A DNA stretch of 6,335 bases from Pelotomaculum sp. (GTDB lineage: Bacteria; Bacillota; Desulfotomaculia; Desulfotomaculales; Pelotomaculaceae). Numbering within the stretch: position 1 is the stretch's first letter; the number at the start of each line of letters is the position of its first letter. The stretch covers positions 13,367 to 19,701 of the forward strand of contig DNIT01000165.1 in assembly GCA_003489345.1 (NCBI GenBank), read 5' to 3'. The notes beneath the pieces are model-generated. The model was not told where the DNA came from, searched no databases, and saw only the letters and a program-made list of their open reading frames with translations. Below, piece after piece: positions 1-5,784 of this stretch. A program made the translations under genes and the position numbers.

Positions 1-19
1 GAACCGTCCCCCTGCTTCC
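1..19 (-). repeat. Dispersed palindromic repeat, left-edge copy (partial)
   Basis: Read on the minus strand this is GGAAGCAGGGGGACGGTTC, starting 10 nt after the livF stop codon. It matches the right-edge copy over 18 of 18 visible bases and the internal copy at 5501-5519 with one difference (G for A). The internal copy continues into a closing TGCTTCC arm, so this copy is probably cut by the window edge. Its place straight after a gene suggests a 3'-end hairpin or a REP-like mobile unit; the family assignment is inferred. Confidence 0.75.
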
Positions 20-29
20 CCGTCCCAAC

Positions 30-734
30 CTATATACCCAAGTAGGCTTCCTTGATATGCGTGTTATTCAGCAATTCCTTGCCGCCGCCCTGCAGAATAA
101 TTCTGCCGTTTTCCAGCACATAGACACGGTGGCAGAGGTTCAGGGTCTGGTTAACATTCTGCTCAACCAGGAGGACGGTAACGCCCTGGTTGTTGATGAG
201 CTTAACGATCTCAAAAATCTGTTTGACCAGTACGGGCGACAGGCCCAGGGAAGGCTCATCCATGATCAACAGCTTCGGCAGGGCCATCAGTCCCCGGCCC
301 AGAGCCAGCATCTGCTGCTGCCCCCCGCTTAAGGTCCCGGCCTCCTGGTTCTGCCTTTCCTCCAGGATGGGAAACTGTTCAAACACTTTTTTCATGGTCT
401 CTTTCCGTTTGGTTTTCGCTTCGCCCAGGAGGGATCCCATTTCCAGGTTTTCCCGGACCGACATTTCCGGGAAGAGGCGCCTGCCTTCCGGCACATGCAC
501 GATACCCAGCTCGGCGATTTTGTAGCCCGGCAGTTTGGATATATCTTTACCGTCAAACTCGACCGTTCCCTTGCCAAGCGGCAGCAGGCCGGAAATAGCG
601 TTTAAGGTGGTGGTCTTGCCGGCGCCGTTGGCGCCCAAAAGGACCACCAGTTCACCAGGGTGGACCTCAAAGGATACATCCCAGAGCACCTGGACATCTT
701 TGTAGCTTACGTCAATTCCTTTTACTTTAAGCAT
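30..734 (-). CDS. livF: LivF-type ATP-binding protein of branched-chain amino acid ABC transporter
   Basis: This is one of the two cytoplasmic ATPases that power the importer. The 234-residue product has Walker A GANGAGKT (34-41), the LivF-typical PEGRRLFPEMSV stretch (82-93) where other ABC ATPases carry the Q-loop glutamine, an intact LSGGQ signature (135-139) and Walker B LLIMDEP (155-161). A glutamine (VEQN, 190-193) replaces the usual H-loop histidine, as is normal in LivF. Length matches the family (about 235). The frame stays open to 797, but I chose ATG at 734 because it gives the standard LivF N-terminus (MLKVKGIDVSY). It also overlaps the livG stop by 8 nt (ATGCTTAA), which suggests translational coupling; the upstream GGGTGA is only a weak ribosome binding site. 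It is the last gene of the operon, and a palindromic repeat begins 10 nt after its TAG stop. Confidence 0.95.
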   Translation of the reverse strand: MLKVKGIDVSYKDVQVLWDVSFEVHPGELVVLLGANGAGKTTTLNAISGLLPLGKGTVEFDGKDISKLPGYKIAELGIVHVPEGRRLFPEMSVRENLEMGSLLGEAKTKRKETMKKVFEQFPILEERQNQEAGTLSGGQQQMLALGRGLMALPKLLIMDEPSLGLSPVLVKQIFEIVKLINNQGVTVLLVEQNVNQTLNLCHRVYVLENGRIILQGGGKELLNNTHIKEAYLGI

Positions 735-1446
735 AGGCGTCACCCAAATAAGCTTTGACCACCTCAGGATGGTTCGATACTTCCTGCGGGTTGCCAAAAG
801 CTATCATTTTTCCAAAATTTATGGCCAAAATGCGATCCGAAATACCCATCATCACCTTCATGATGTGCTCGACGATGATAATGGTCATGCCGGCGTCGCG
901 GATCTTTTGGATCAGTTCGATGGCCGCCTCGGACTCCTTGGGATTTAAACCCGCGCAGGTCTCGTCCAAAAGCAGCAGTTCCGGCTCGGTAGCCAGCGCC
1001 CTGGCAATTTCCAGCCTTTTGCGCAGCGGTATGGGCAGGCTCTTGGCCTCGCGGTGCCTGTACTTGTCAAGGCTGCAGAATTCGATGATCTCACCGGCCT
1101 TCTGCCTGGCACGGGCCATGCTCGACGTGCGCAGGAAGGCTCCGGCCATCACATTTTCCTCAACGCTCATGCGCCTTAAGGGCTTAACCACCTGAAAGGT
1201 CCTGCCGATACCCAGCTCACAAATTTTGTGGGCCGGCAGCTGGTCGATCCTTTTGTCTTTAAAATACAACTCGCCTGCGGTAAGCGGGAAAAAGCGGCTG
1301 ATGCAGTTAAAAACCGTCGTCTTGCCGGAGCCGTTCGGCCCGATAATCCCCAGAATTTCCCCTTTATTAACAGTAAAACTCAAATTGGACACGGCCGCCA
1401 GGCCGCCGAATTTCTTGGTAATGTCCTTCGCCTCTAATAAACTCAA
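727..1446 (-). CDS. livG: LivG-type ATP-binding protein of branched-chain amino acid ABC transporter
   Basis: This is the second ATPase of the importer and would pair with LivF under the LivH/LivM permeases. The 239-residue product has Walker A GPNGSGKT (36-43), a Q-loop in GRTFQ (Q85), Walker B LLLLDE (157-162) followed by the LivG-typical AGLNPKE (165-171), and H-loop histidine 194 in IVEH. The ABC signature is unusual: LPIPL followed by RKRLEIARAL (137-151) where classical LivG has LSYGQ, so the conserved glycine is a proline. It is about 15 residues shorter than E. coli LivG. The start is TTG at 1446, which overlaps the livM TGA stop in TTGA; no ATG or GTG near it gives the conserved N-terminus. 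The only upstream purine stretches are TAAGG, very close to the start, and GGGGGTG, so coupling to livM translation is likely. Confidence 0.94.
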   Translation of the reverse strand: MSLLEAKDITKKFGGLAAVSNLSFTVNKGEILGIIGPNGSGKTTVFNCISRFFPLTAGELYFKDKRIDQLPAHKICELGIGRTFQVVKPLRRMSVEENVMAGAFLRTSSMARARQKAGEIIEFCSLDKYRHREAKSLPIPLRKRLEIARALATEPELLLLDETCAGLNPKESEAAIELIQKIRDAGMTIIIVEHIMKVMMGISDRILAINFGKMIAFGNPQEVSNHPEVVKAYLGDAYA

Positions 1447-2399
1447 ACCTTAACACCCCCCGCGGCGCCCTCTTTTTTCCGCGCCAAAACTCCGCGCAGC
1501 ATATCTATTTCACCGACGATCCCGTTGGGCAGGAACAGGATAATCAGGCAGACCAGGACACCAAACACCAGGACATTGGCCGAACCCAGCGTGGTCCGGA
1601 ACACTTCGCCCAGGACAATATAAATAGCCGCCCCGACGGTGGGGCCCCAGGTCGTGGCGACGCCCCCGAGCATCACCACCATAATCACCATTACCGAGAC
1701 GTTGGTCAGGTTGAATACAATATTGGGGTCGATAAAAGCAACGTAGTTCATGTAAAGGGCTCCCGCCAACCCGGTAAAAAAGGCGCTGGGCAGCAAAGCA
1801 TAGTTCTTGTACAGGGTGGTGGGTATGCCCAGAGAGGTGGCGGCGTCCTGGTCTTCCCTGATGGAAACCAGGTAATAGCCTATTTTCGAGTGTATAATGT
1901 AGTAAGTAACCCCAACGGTCAGCAGCAGGGCGGCCAGTCCCACGTAGTAGTAAAACATCTTCGTGGTAATAGCGGGCATGATCAGTATGCCCTTGGCGCC
2001 GTTGGTAAAGGGCAGGTTGATGAACAACAACCTGAAAATCTCACCCAGCGCCAGCATGGCCAGCGCAAAATAAGGGCCGCGCAAGCGGAAAGCAATCACC
2101 CCGATGGGCAGGGAAACAACAACTGCGGCAATAGGACCGAGCAGCATGCCCCACCAGGGGGAGATGCCCAGATGGAACTGCAAGAGCCCCGCCGCGTAGG
2201 CCCCCACCCCGAAGAAGGCGGCGTGACCGAAGGAAACCTGGCCGGCATAACCGCCCAAAAGGTTCCAGGAGGTCCCGATAATCGCCCAGATAAAAATCAG
2301 GATGATTATGTGCAGCTGGTAAGGGGCTTTGATTACCAGCGGAAGGATAACAACTATAACCAACAGCAGCAATTTCAGCAATAGGTTAACGTTTTTCAT
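1443..2399 (-). CDS. livM: LivM-type permease of branched-chain amino acid ABC transporter
   Basis: This integral membrane subunit forms half of the translocation channel with LivH. The 318-residue product is strongly hydrophobic, with many membrane segments starting at residues 6-23. It carries the family blocks GYAGQVSFGHAAFFGVGAY (50-68), RLRGPYFALAMLALGE (105-120), the cytoplasmic coupling loop SIREDQDAATSLGI (179-192), which would contact an ATPase, and LGGVATTWGPTVGA (244-257). The C-terminal tail (LARKKEGAAGGVKV) is basic and glycine-rich. Length is in the normal range of about 300-330. The ATG start lies 9 nt from a perfect AGGAGG, which sits inside the last codons of livH. The stop overlaps the livG TTG start by 4 nt. 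BPD_transp_2 family membership is from general knowledge. Confidence 0.95.
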   Translation of the reverse strand: MKNVNLLLKLLLLVIVVILPLVIKAPYQLHIIILIFIWAIIGTSWNLLGGYAGQVSFGHAAFFGVGAYAAGLLQFHLGISPWWGMLLGPIAAVVVSLPIGVIAFRLRGPYFALAMLALGEIFRLLFINLPFTNGAKGILIMPAITTKMFYYYVGLAALLLTVGVTYYIIHSKIGYYLVSIREDQDAATSLGIPTTLYKNYALLPSAFFTGLAGALYMNYVAFIDPNIVFNLTNVSVMVIMVVMLGGVATTWGPTVGAAIYIVLGEVFRTTLGSANVLVFGVLVCLIILFLPNGIVGEIDMLRGVLARKKEGAAGGVKV

Positions 2400-2402
2400 T
2401 GA

Positions 2403-3281
2403 TCATAACCTCCTTGCCAAACTGCGGAAGCCGCCCGGCAGGAACAGGAGCACCAGCAGGAATATGACCAGTCCCACGAGGTCCTTGTAGCCCATAGAGA
2501 TGTAGGTGGCTCCCAGCGATTCGGCAATCCCCAGGATTAGCCCGCCGACGGCCGCCCCCATGGTGCTGCCCATACCGCCCAGGATCGTAATAATAAAGGA
2601 CTTGGCGGTAAACAGGTGACCGATGTCGGGCCACAGGTAAAAAAGCGGCAGTAAAAGCGACCCGCCGGCCGCGGCAAGGGCCGCGCCGATGCCAAAGGTC
2701 AACATGGTTATCCTCGAAGAATTTACCCCCATATAGACAGCTGCGTCGCGATCCTGGGCAGTGGCCCTGATGGACTTGCCGATATCGGTTTTGGTCAGGA
2801 AAAGGTGCAAGAGCAAGGTGAAGCCCATCGCTATAAAGAAACCGATCACCATCGCCACGCTGATCGACATGCCGCCTAAATAAACCGTATCGGTGGAATA
2901 ACCGGTGGTAACGGAACGATAATCCGATTTAAACATGAGCCGCATGGCCTCCGTCAACACCAGCATGATGCCGACCGTCAGCAGAACCTGGTTCTCAGGA
3001 AGGATGGATTCGACCTCCACCAGGCGGTTGATCATATATTTTTGAATGAGGCATCCAATCAAAAACAGGACAGGCATTGCAATGAACATGCCGATATAGG
3101 GATCGATGCCATAATTGGTAAAGCAGACATACGTAACGTACATGCCCACCATCACCAAAGCGCCGTGGGCCAGGTTGATAATTTTCATAACCCCCATGAT
3201 CAGGGTCATGCCGATGGCAATCAGGGCGTACATCCCGCCCAGCAGGATGCCGCATATAACTGTTTGACCAAATAGTTCCAT
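2403..3281 (-). CDS. livH: LivH-type permease of branched-chain amino acid ABC transporter
   Basis: This is the second channel subunit, partner of LivM. The 292-residue product shows the LivH N-terminal block GMTLIMGVMKIINLAHGALV (24-43), the coupling loop IGKSIRATAQDRDAAVYMGV (167-186) and the late block ILGGMGSTMGAAVGG (233-247), ending in an LPGGF motif common in this family. The frame is open up to a TTG at 3311, but I chose ATG at 3281: it gives the usual LivH length and N-terminus, whereas the upstream TTG has no ribosome binding site. The site for the chosen ATG is modest (AGGT 7 nt upstream). The TGA stop is 3 nt from livM. A 502-base gap separates it from livK, unlike the short gaps downstream, and a structured RNA-like block ends about 45 bases before its start. 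Confidence 0.94.
   Translation of the reverse strand: MELFGQTVICGILLGGMYALIAIGMTLIMGVMKIINLAHGALVMVGMYVTYVCFTNYGIDPYIGMFIAMPVLFLIGCLIQKYMINRLVEVESILPENQVLLTVGIMLVLTEAMRLMFKSDYRSVTTGYSTDTVYLGGMSISVAMVIGFFIAMGFTLLLHLFLTKTDIGKSIRATAQDRDAAVYMGVNSSRITMLTFGIGAALAAAGGSLLLPLFYLWPDIGHLFTAKSFIITILGGMGSTMGAAVGGLILGIAESLGATYISMGYKDLVGLVIFLLVLLFLPGGFRSLARRL
2409..2414 (-). promoter_or_regulatory. livM ribosome binding site inside livH
   Basis: AGGAGG on the minus strand, 9 nt before the livM ATG. It is also the pair of arginine codons near the livH C-terminus (RRL-stop), so ribosomes finishing livH cover the site that starts livM. Confidence 0.85.
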
Positions 3282-3325
3282 AAGCTTACCTGGTTTCAAG
3301 GACCTAAACAAACTGGCTTTATTTA

Positions 3326-3478
3326 GATGCTTCTCCCGCCGACTAAACAGGAGTCGGTGTCACCCCGGGCTGCAAGCCGCGTGTTCCGCCCGGAAGGGGG
3401 CGCCGCCCCTCGCCGGGATTTCACACCTTGCAAGAGCGGCTTTCACAGCATGTCCTTGCGGCGCAATACCGGATGTGA
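3326..3478 (-). ncRNA. Candidate structured RNA resembling a TnpB-type omega RNA / transposon right end
   Basis: This GC-rich block lies between livK and livH. Seen directly: a 6-bp stem CCGACT/AGTCGG with a 7-nt loop (3339-3344 with 3352-3357), followed on the minus strand by GCGGGAGAAGCATC. A long-range nested pair also forms: GGTGT/ACACC (3356-3360 with 3423-3427, sharing two bases with the first stem) and CCCGG/CCGGG (3364-3368 with 3413-3417). Inside it is CCGGGC/GCCCGG (3365-3370 with 3388-3393), which competes with the previous stem. AAGCCGC (3374-3380), inside the enclosed loop, is complementary to GCGGCTT (3436-3442) outside it, a pseudoknot geometry. A 3' hairpin followed by GGGAG near the element end and a pseudoknotted core are what omega RNAs of IS200/IS605-type TnpB elements show. 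No TnpB or TnpA reading frame is present, so this would be a solitary remnant. Alternatives are a cis-regulatory leader of livH or an unnamed repeat. Structure is better supported than identity. Confidence 0.4.
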
Positions 3479-3689
3479 CTACCAAGAAACCCTTTCCTTT
3501 TACTTGTTTTTGTCAATATTCATATACACCGGGTCCGGGAGCAAAGCGAAAGGAGTTTAAAGCCGCCTGATAAAAGCAACCATACCCAAACAATCAAGGG
3601 AAATTTTCAGGATTCGTCCTGCATATCCTCCGGGGTCTGTGCGTACGAATGAATCGGCGCCGCATCGGGAGGGTGTAAAACGAGGTTTT
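3479..3689. other. Non-coding spacer between livK and livH
   Basis: No convincing gene on either strand: short open frames lack ribosome binding sites and family motifs. A small 5-bp stem CAGGA/TCCTG with a TTCG loop lies at 3608-3621, not followed by a T-run on either strand. Nothing else here is recognisable. Confidence 0.6.
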
Positions 3690-3721
3690 GGTAAGGCTGC
3701 CCCTCATCGTGCAGCCTTACC
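3690..3721 (-). terminator. 11-bp perfect hairpin after livK (attenuator or terminator candidate)
   Basis: GGTAAGGCTGC (3690-3700) pairs perfectly with GCAGCCTTACC (3711-3721) around a 10-nt loop. It lies 63 nt past the livK stop. On the minus strand it is followed by CAAAACCTCGTTTT, not a clean T-run, so it is not a canonical intrinsic terminator. A second copy of GCAGCCTTA at 3738-3746 could compete for pairing. A hairpin here would suit partial termination or protection of the livK mRNA 3' end, giving more receptor than permease; that role is inferred. Confidence 0.45.
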
Positions 3722-3783
3722 TCAACCTGTTTGTCCGGCAGCCTTAAAGGAGATGTTTTCCTTCCGCTCCGCTCAAGCGCGGG

Positions 3784-5004
3784 TTAGCGCTCCCGCCACT
3801 TGGGTACGGGGTAAGTGTAGTCGGAGGACTTCACGCTTTCCGGCCAGATGACCTCCAGGTTTCCTTTCTTCCATTGCACCACGTAGGTAATCGGCTTGTT
3901 CTGGTTGGTATAGCCTTCCCAGTCTTCAAACTTGATCGGACCCATGATGGTCTCGATATCTGTTTCTTTGAGGGCTTTTTGGATGCCGGTGTTGGTCAGT
4001 TCCTGGGCCCGGTTCAGGGCGTCCGCGATCACGTACATGGTGGCGTAAGCCTGGGCGCCGTGATAATCCGGCTCTTTGTTGTACTTCTTCTTGTAGTTCT
4101 TAAAATAATCGTCCGCGCCCGGCCAGGTTACGCTGGGCACCCACAGGGTTGTGGAGGAGATATACTCCGACGCGTCACCGGCATTCTCCTTGAATTCGGG
4201 CATGGTGTAGCCGGCTCCGCCGCCGACAAAGAGGTTGGTGTTGAAATCAAGCTCTTTCATCTGCTTGACGATCATGGCTGCGTCCATCACGTACGACACG
4301 GCGAAGACCAGTTCCGGATTGGTGTTCCTCATGTTGGCCAGCATCGGCTTGAAGTCGATGGCGCCGTGCTCGTAAGCCTGGTCAAAGACGACGTTGATGC
4401 CTCTCTTCTGACAATCTTCTCTGAAGCCTTTAGCCGAGGAGAGGCCAAAATCGGTGTTTTCATAAATAATAGCCACATTTTTGGGCTTGACCACTTGTTC
4501 GAGCATTTCCCACAGGGCGCCGGTATATTTGCTGGCAGGCGCTGCAGTGCCTCTAAAAACAAACTGCCAGCCTTGTTTGGTAATCTCATCGGAAGAGCCT
4601 GTCACAGCCAGGAAGGGCGTGGTCATAGCCTGGGCGGACCCGGCAATAACGTTGGTACAGGCGCTGCTGTAACCGCCGCTGAGCATGGCGACCCGATCCT
4701 GGTTGATCAGTTTCTCGGTCGCCGATTTGGCGACGTCCTGCTTGCCCTGGTCGTCTTCAAACAAGAGCTGAATTTGCTTTCCGTTAATCGTGGTCTTGCC
4801 GGCGGCCTTCAGCTCCTCGTAAGCCATTTCGAAGGAGTTCTTTTCCATGGTGCCGAACATGGCCTCGCTGCCGGTTATGGGCAACACAATTCCTACTTTA
4901 ATGGCGTCCGCGCTCTGTGCACCGCCTCCGTCGCCACAGCCGGCCAATAAAGCCAAACCCATAATCAAAACTAAAGTCAGCAAAAACCATCTTGCTTTTT
5001 TCAA
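3784..5004 (-). CDS. livK: Substrate-binding lipoprotein of branched-chain amino acid type ABC transporter
   Basis: This is the extracellular solute receptor that delivers substrate to LivH/LivM. The 406-residue product starts with a lipoprotein signal: a basic MKKAR, a hydrophobic stretch (about 6-19) and lipobox LAGC with the acylated cysteine at 23, then a flexible GDGGGAQSADA linker. The mature part begins IKVGIVLPITGSEAMFG, the first strand and binding loop typical of the Leu/Ile/Val-binding fold (Peripla_BP_6). Later blocks (VAMLSGGYSSA, KNVAIIYENTDFG, ELVFAVSYVMDAAMIVKQMKE, YHGAQAYATMYVIADAL) fit the two-lobed family, and length is normal for Gram-positive members. The start is TTG at 5004, fixed by AGGAGG 9 nt upstream. 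It is first in the operon but separated from livH by 502 bases. Substrate specificity cannot be read from sequence; amide, urea or aromatic-acid receptors share this fold. Confidence 0.93.
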   Translation of the reverse strand: MKKARWFLLTLVLIMGLALLAGCGDGGGAQSADAIKVGIVLPITGSEAMFGTMEKNSFEMAYEELKAAGKTTINGKQIQLLFEDDQGKQDVAKSATEKLINQDRVAMLSGGYSSACTNVIAGSAQAMTTPFLAVTGSSDEITKQGWQFVFRGTAAPASKYTGALWEMLEQVVKPKNVAIIYENTDFGLSSAKGFREDCQKRGINVVFDQAYEHGAIDFKPMLANMRNTNPELVFAVSYVMDAAMIVKQMKELDFNTNLFVGGGAGYTMPEFKENAGDASEYISSTTLWVPSVTWPGADDYFKNYKKKYNKEPDYHGAQAYATMYVIADALNRAQELTNTGIQKALKETDIETIMGPIKFEDWEGYTNQNKPITYVVQWKKGNLEVIWPESVKSSDYTYPVPKWRER

Positions 5005-5013
5005 ACGCTAATA

Positions 5014-5019
5014 CCTCCT
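5014..5019 (-). promoter_or_regulatory. livK ribosome binding site (fixes the TTG start)
   Basis: AGGAGG on the minus strand, 9 nt before TTG at 5004. No ATG or GTG in frame lies at a suitable distance, and the TTG start gives a complete lipoprotein signal peptide. Confidence 0.85.
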
Positions 5020-5103
5020 CATAATAAAATCATGTAATTTTTTTCATTTAATCTGTTTTTTGCCCTTCACCTCCAAAAGTTTTTTCCAATCAATACAAAT
5101 CAC

Positions 5104-5127
5104 ACTGCCCGGATGGTTCCCGGCAGT
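5104..5127 (-). other. Hairpin in the livK leader
   Basis: ACTGCC (5104-5109) pairs with GGCAGT (5122-5127), and GG (5111-5112) with CC (5120-5121), leaving one bulged C and a 7-nt loop: eight base pairs in all. CCGGCAG recurs at 5152-5158 and could form an alternative pairing. On the minus strand no T-run follows, so it is not an intrinsic terminator. It could be leader structure, but no known riboswitch or T-box motif was found. Confidence 0.3.
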
Positions 5128-5221
5128 ATAAGCAGGCCTGAATTAAGAATACCGGCAGCAACCGCAAAAAAGCCCGTTAACCAATCAGCCAGCCGGAAGT
5201 TATGTAAGAATTTGTCTTTGG

Positions 5222-5240
5222 TTTTCAATATAAATGAAAA
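5222..5240. promoter_or_regulatory. Inverted repeat TTTTCA-N7-TGAAAA (possible operator)
   Basis: A perfect 6-bp dyad (5222-5227 and 5235-5240) with a 7-nt spacer. It lies just downstream of the expected start of transcription from the candidate -10 at 5252-5257, a place where a repressor could act. The region is AT-rich, so chance is a real possibility. Confidence 0.25.
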
Positions 5241-5251
5241 TAGGTTTTTTA

Positions 5252-5280
5252 ATTATAACACAATAAATATTCGATATATA
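5252..5280 (-). promoter_or_regulatory. Candidate extended -10 promoter for livK
   Basis: On the minus strand TATAAT (5252-5257) is preceded by TGT (5258-5260), giving the extended -10 TGnTATAAT. The -35 position at 17-nt spacing is only TATATA (5275-5280, three of six matches), which an extended -10 can tolerate. The transcript would start near 5245 and carry a leader of about 240 nt. Other -10-like hexamers exist nearby, including TATAAT at 5326-5331. Confidence 0.4.
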
Positions 5281-5301
5281 CTTGATTATTAAAATGTTTC
5301 G

Positions 5302-5325
5302 TATTTTCTGTGTATTTTGAATATC
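5302..5325. promoter_or_regulatory. Possible overlapping CodY-like boxes
   Basis: Compared with the CodY consensus AATTTTCWGAAAATT, bases 5302-5316 match at 11 of 15 positions and bases 5311-5325 at 9 of 15, overlapping by 6 nt as described for some Bacillus CodY operators. CodY senses branched-chain amino acids in many Firmicutes, which would suit this operon. The stretch is AT-rich and matches may be accidental; presence of CodY in this organism is unknown. Confidence 0.22.
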
Positions 5326-5471
5326 ATTATACTGTATACGTGATACACTAATACCTCCAAAACAGGCGTTAAGTGTTTGGCTATATCTTACAAAGCTGTT
5401 TATATTATAAATAATATGGGTTTTGGTCGAAAGAATATGCTCATAAAGTTACACATTTTTTTTAATGTTTT

Positions 5472-5495
5472 GTGTATTCAGAATAATAAATACAC
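5472..5495. promoter_or_regulatory. Inverted repeat GTGTATT-N10-AATACAC
   Basis: A perfect 7-bp dyad (5472-5478 with 5489-5495) that encloses a second, tighter dyad TATTC-A-GAATA (5475-5485). The bases 5471-5485 resemble 5309-5323 at 13 of 15 positions, and 5473-5487 match the CodY consensus at 10 of 15. It abuts the palindromic repeat starting at 5500. It may be a regulator site for either divergent gene; the identity is not established. Confidence 0.25.
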
Positions 5496-5499
5496 CCCC

Positions 5500-5530
5500 A
5501 GGAAGCAGAGGGACGGTTCTTTTGCTTCCT
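5500..5530 (+). repeat. Dispersed palindromic repeat, complete internal copy
   Basis: AGGAAGCA (5500-5507) and TGCTTCCT (5523-5530) form a perfect 8-bp stem around a 15-nt loop that contains GGGACGGTTC. The first 19 bases of the core match the window-edge copies except for one position. This copy shows what the full unit looks like: a short hairpin with a conserved loop. It sits in the spacer, not directly behind a gene. The shape recalls REP-type palindromes moved by IS200-like single-strand transposases, but no such gene is in the window. Confidence 0.75.
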
Positions 5531-5784
5531 TTTGAGGCGCGAAGCCCTACGCGAAAGCCGGAGCCACTTGCCAAACAGTCTGTACAAATGCTATTTTATT
5601 TTAAGACAACCATTTTGTCGACCCGGCAAAAGCAGGGAGTTTCACCAACAACTACGGGAGTGATCCCCATTGCACGCGACGCGTCAGCCGGACTGTTTCA
5701 TGCTGAAGGAAAGCGCGGTACATCCTGATTTGCACGAATGAATTAACATAAAGCGGCATTGATGATGAAAATGGGGGTGGTTGA
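5531..5784 (+). promoter_or_regulatory. Upstream region of the hypothetical gene with candidate promoter
   Basis: No gene is visible here. The best promoter candidate on the plus strand is TTGCCA (5568-5573), 18 nt, then TATTTT (5592-5597), giving a leader of about 180 nt. Two imperfect copies of CGCGAARGCC lie at 5538-5546 and 5550-5559, before the promoter candidate. A nine-codon-or-shorter frame (...MMKMGVVE) ends in TGA overlapping the ATG of the next gene (ATGA). Confidence 0.3.

Noticed and set aside
735..797. N-terminal extension of livF upstream of 734
   Set aside because: The extra 21 residues lie within the livG coding region, do not resemble LivF proteins, and the ATG at 734 gives the family N-terminus.
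1890..2384. A 164-codon plus-strand frame opposite livM
   Set aside because: Its product is a Gln/His/Pro-rich low-complexity string typical of antisense shadows of membrane-protein genes.
3282..3311. TTG start giving livH ten extra residues
   Set aside because: There is no ribosome binding site before it, and the ATG at 3281 gives the usual LivH start and length.
3327..3560. A 77-codon plus-strand frame across the structured block
   Set aside because: It runs through the paired stems with no family motif or ribosome binding site; the base composition is explained by the RNA-like structure.
3874..4950. A 358-codon open frame on the plus strand, antisense to livK
   Set aside because: The livK reading on the other strand has clear family motifs along its whole length. 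The antisense frame has no good ribosome binding site or recognisable domain and is explained by codon bias.
5020..5245. T-box or other amino-acid riboswitch in the livK leader
   Set aside because: No T-box sequence (TGGNACCGCG) or terminator with a T-run was found; the only clear hairpin lacks both.
5534..5573. Resemblance to the end of a cobalamin or c-di-GMP riboswitch (GCGAAAGCCGGAGCCACTTGCC)
   Set aside because: Only a short fragment is similar, and the rest of either aptamer is absent upstream, where the palindromic repeat lies.
5465..5728. An 87-codon plus-strand frame over the internal repeat
   Set aside because: It begins in an AT-rich T-run without a ribosome binding site and reads through the palindromic repeat.
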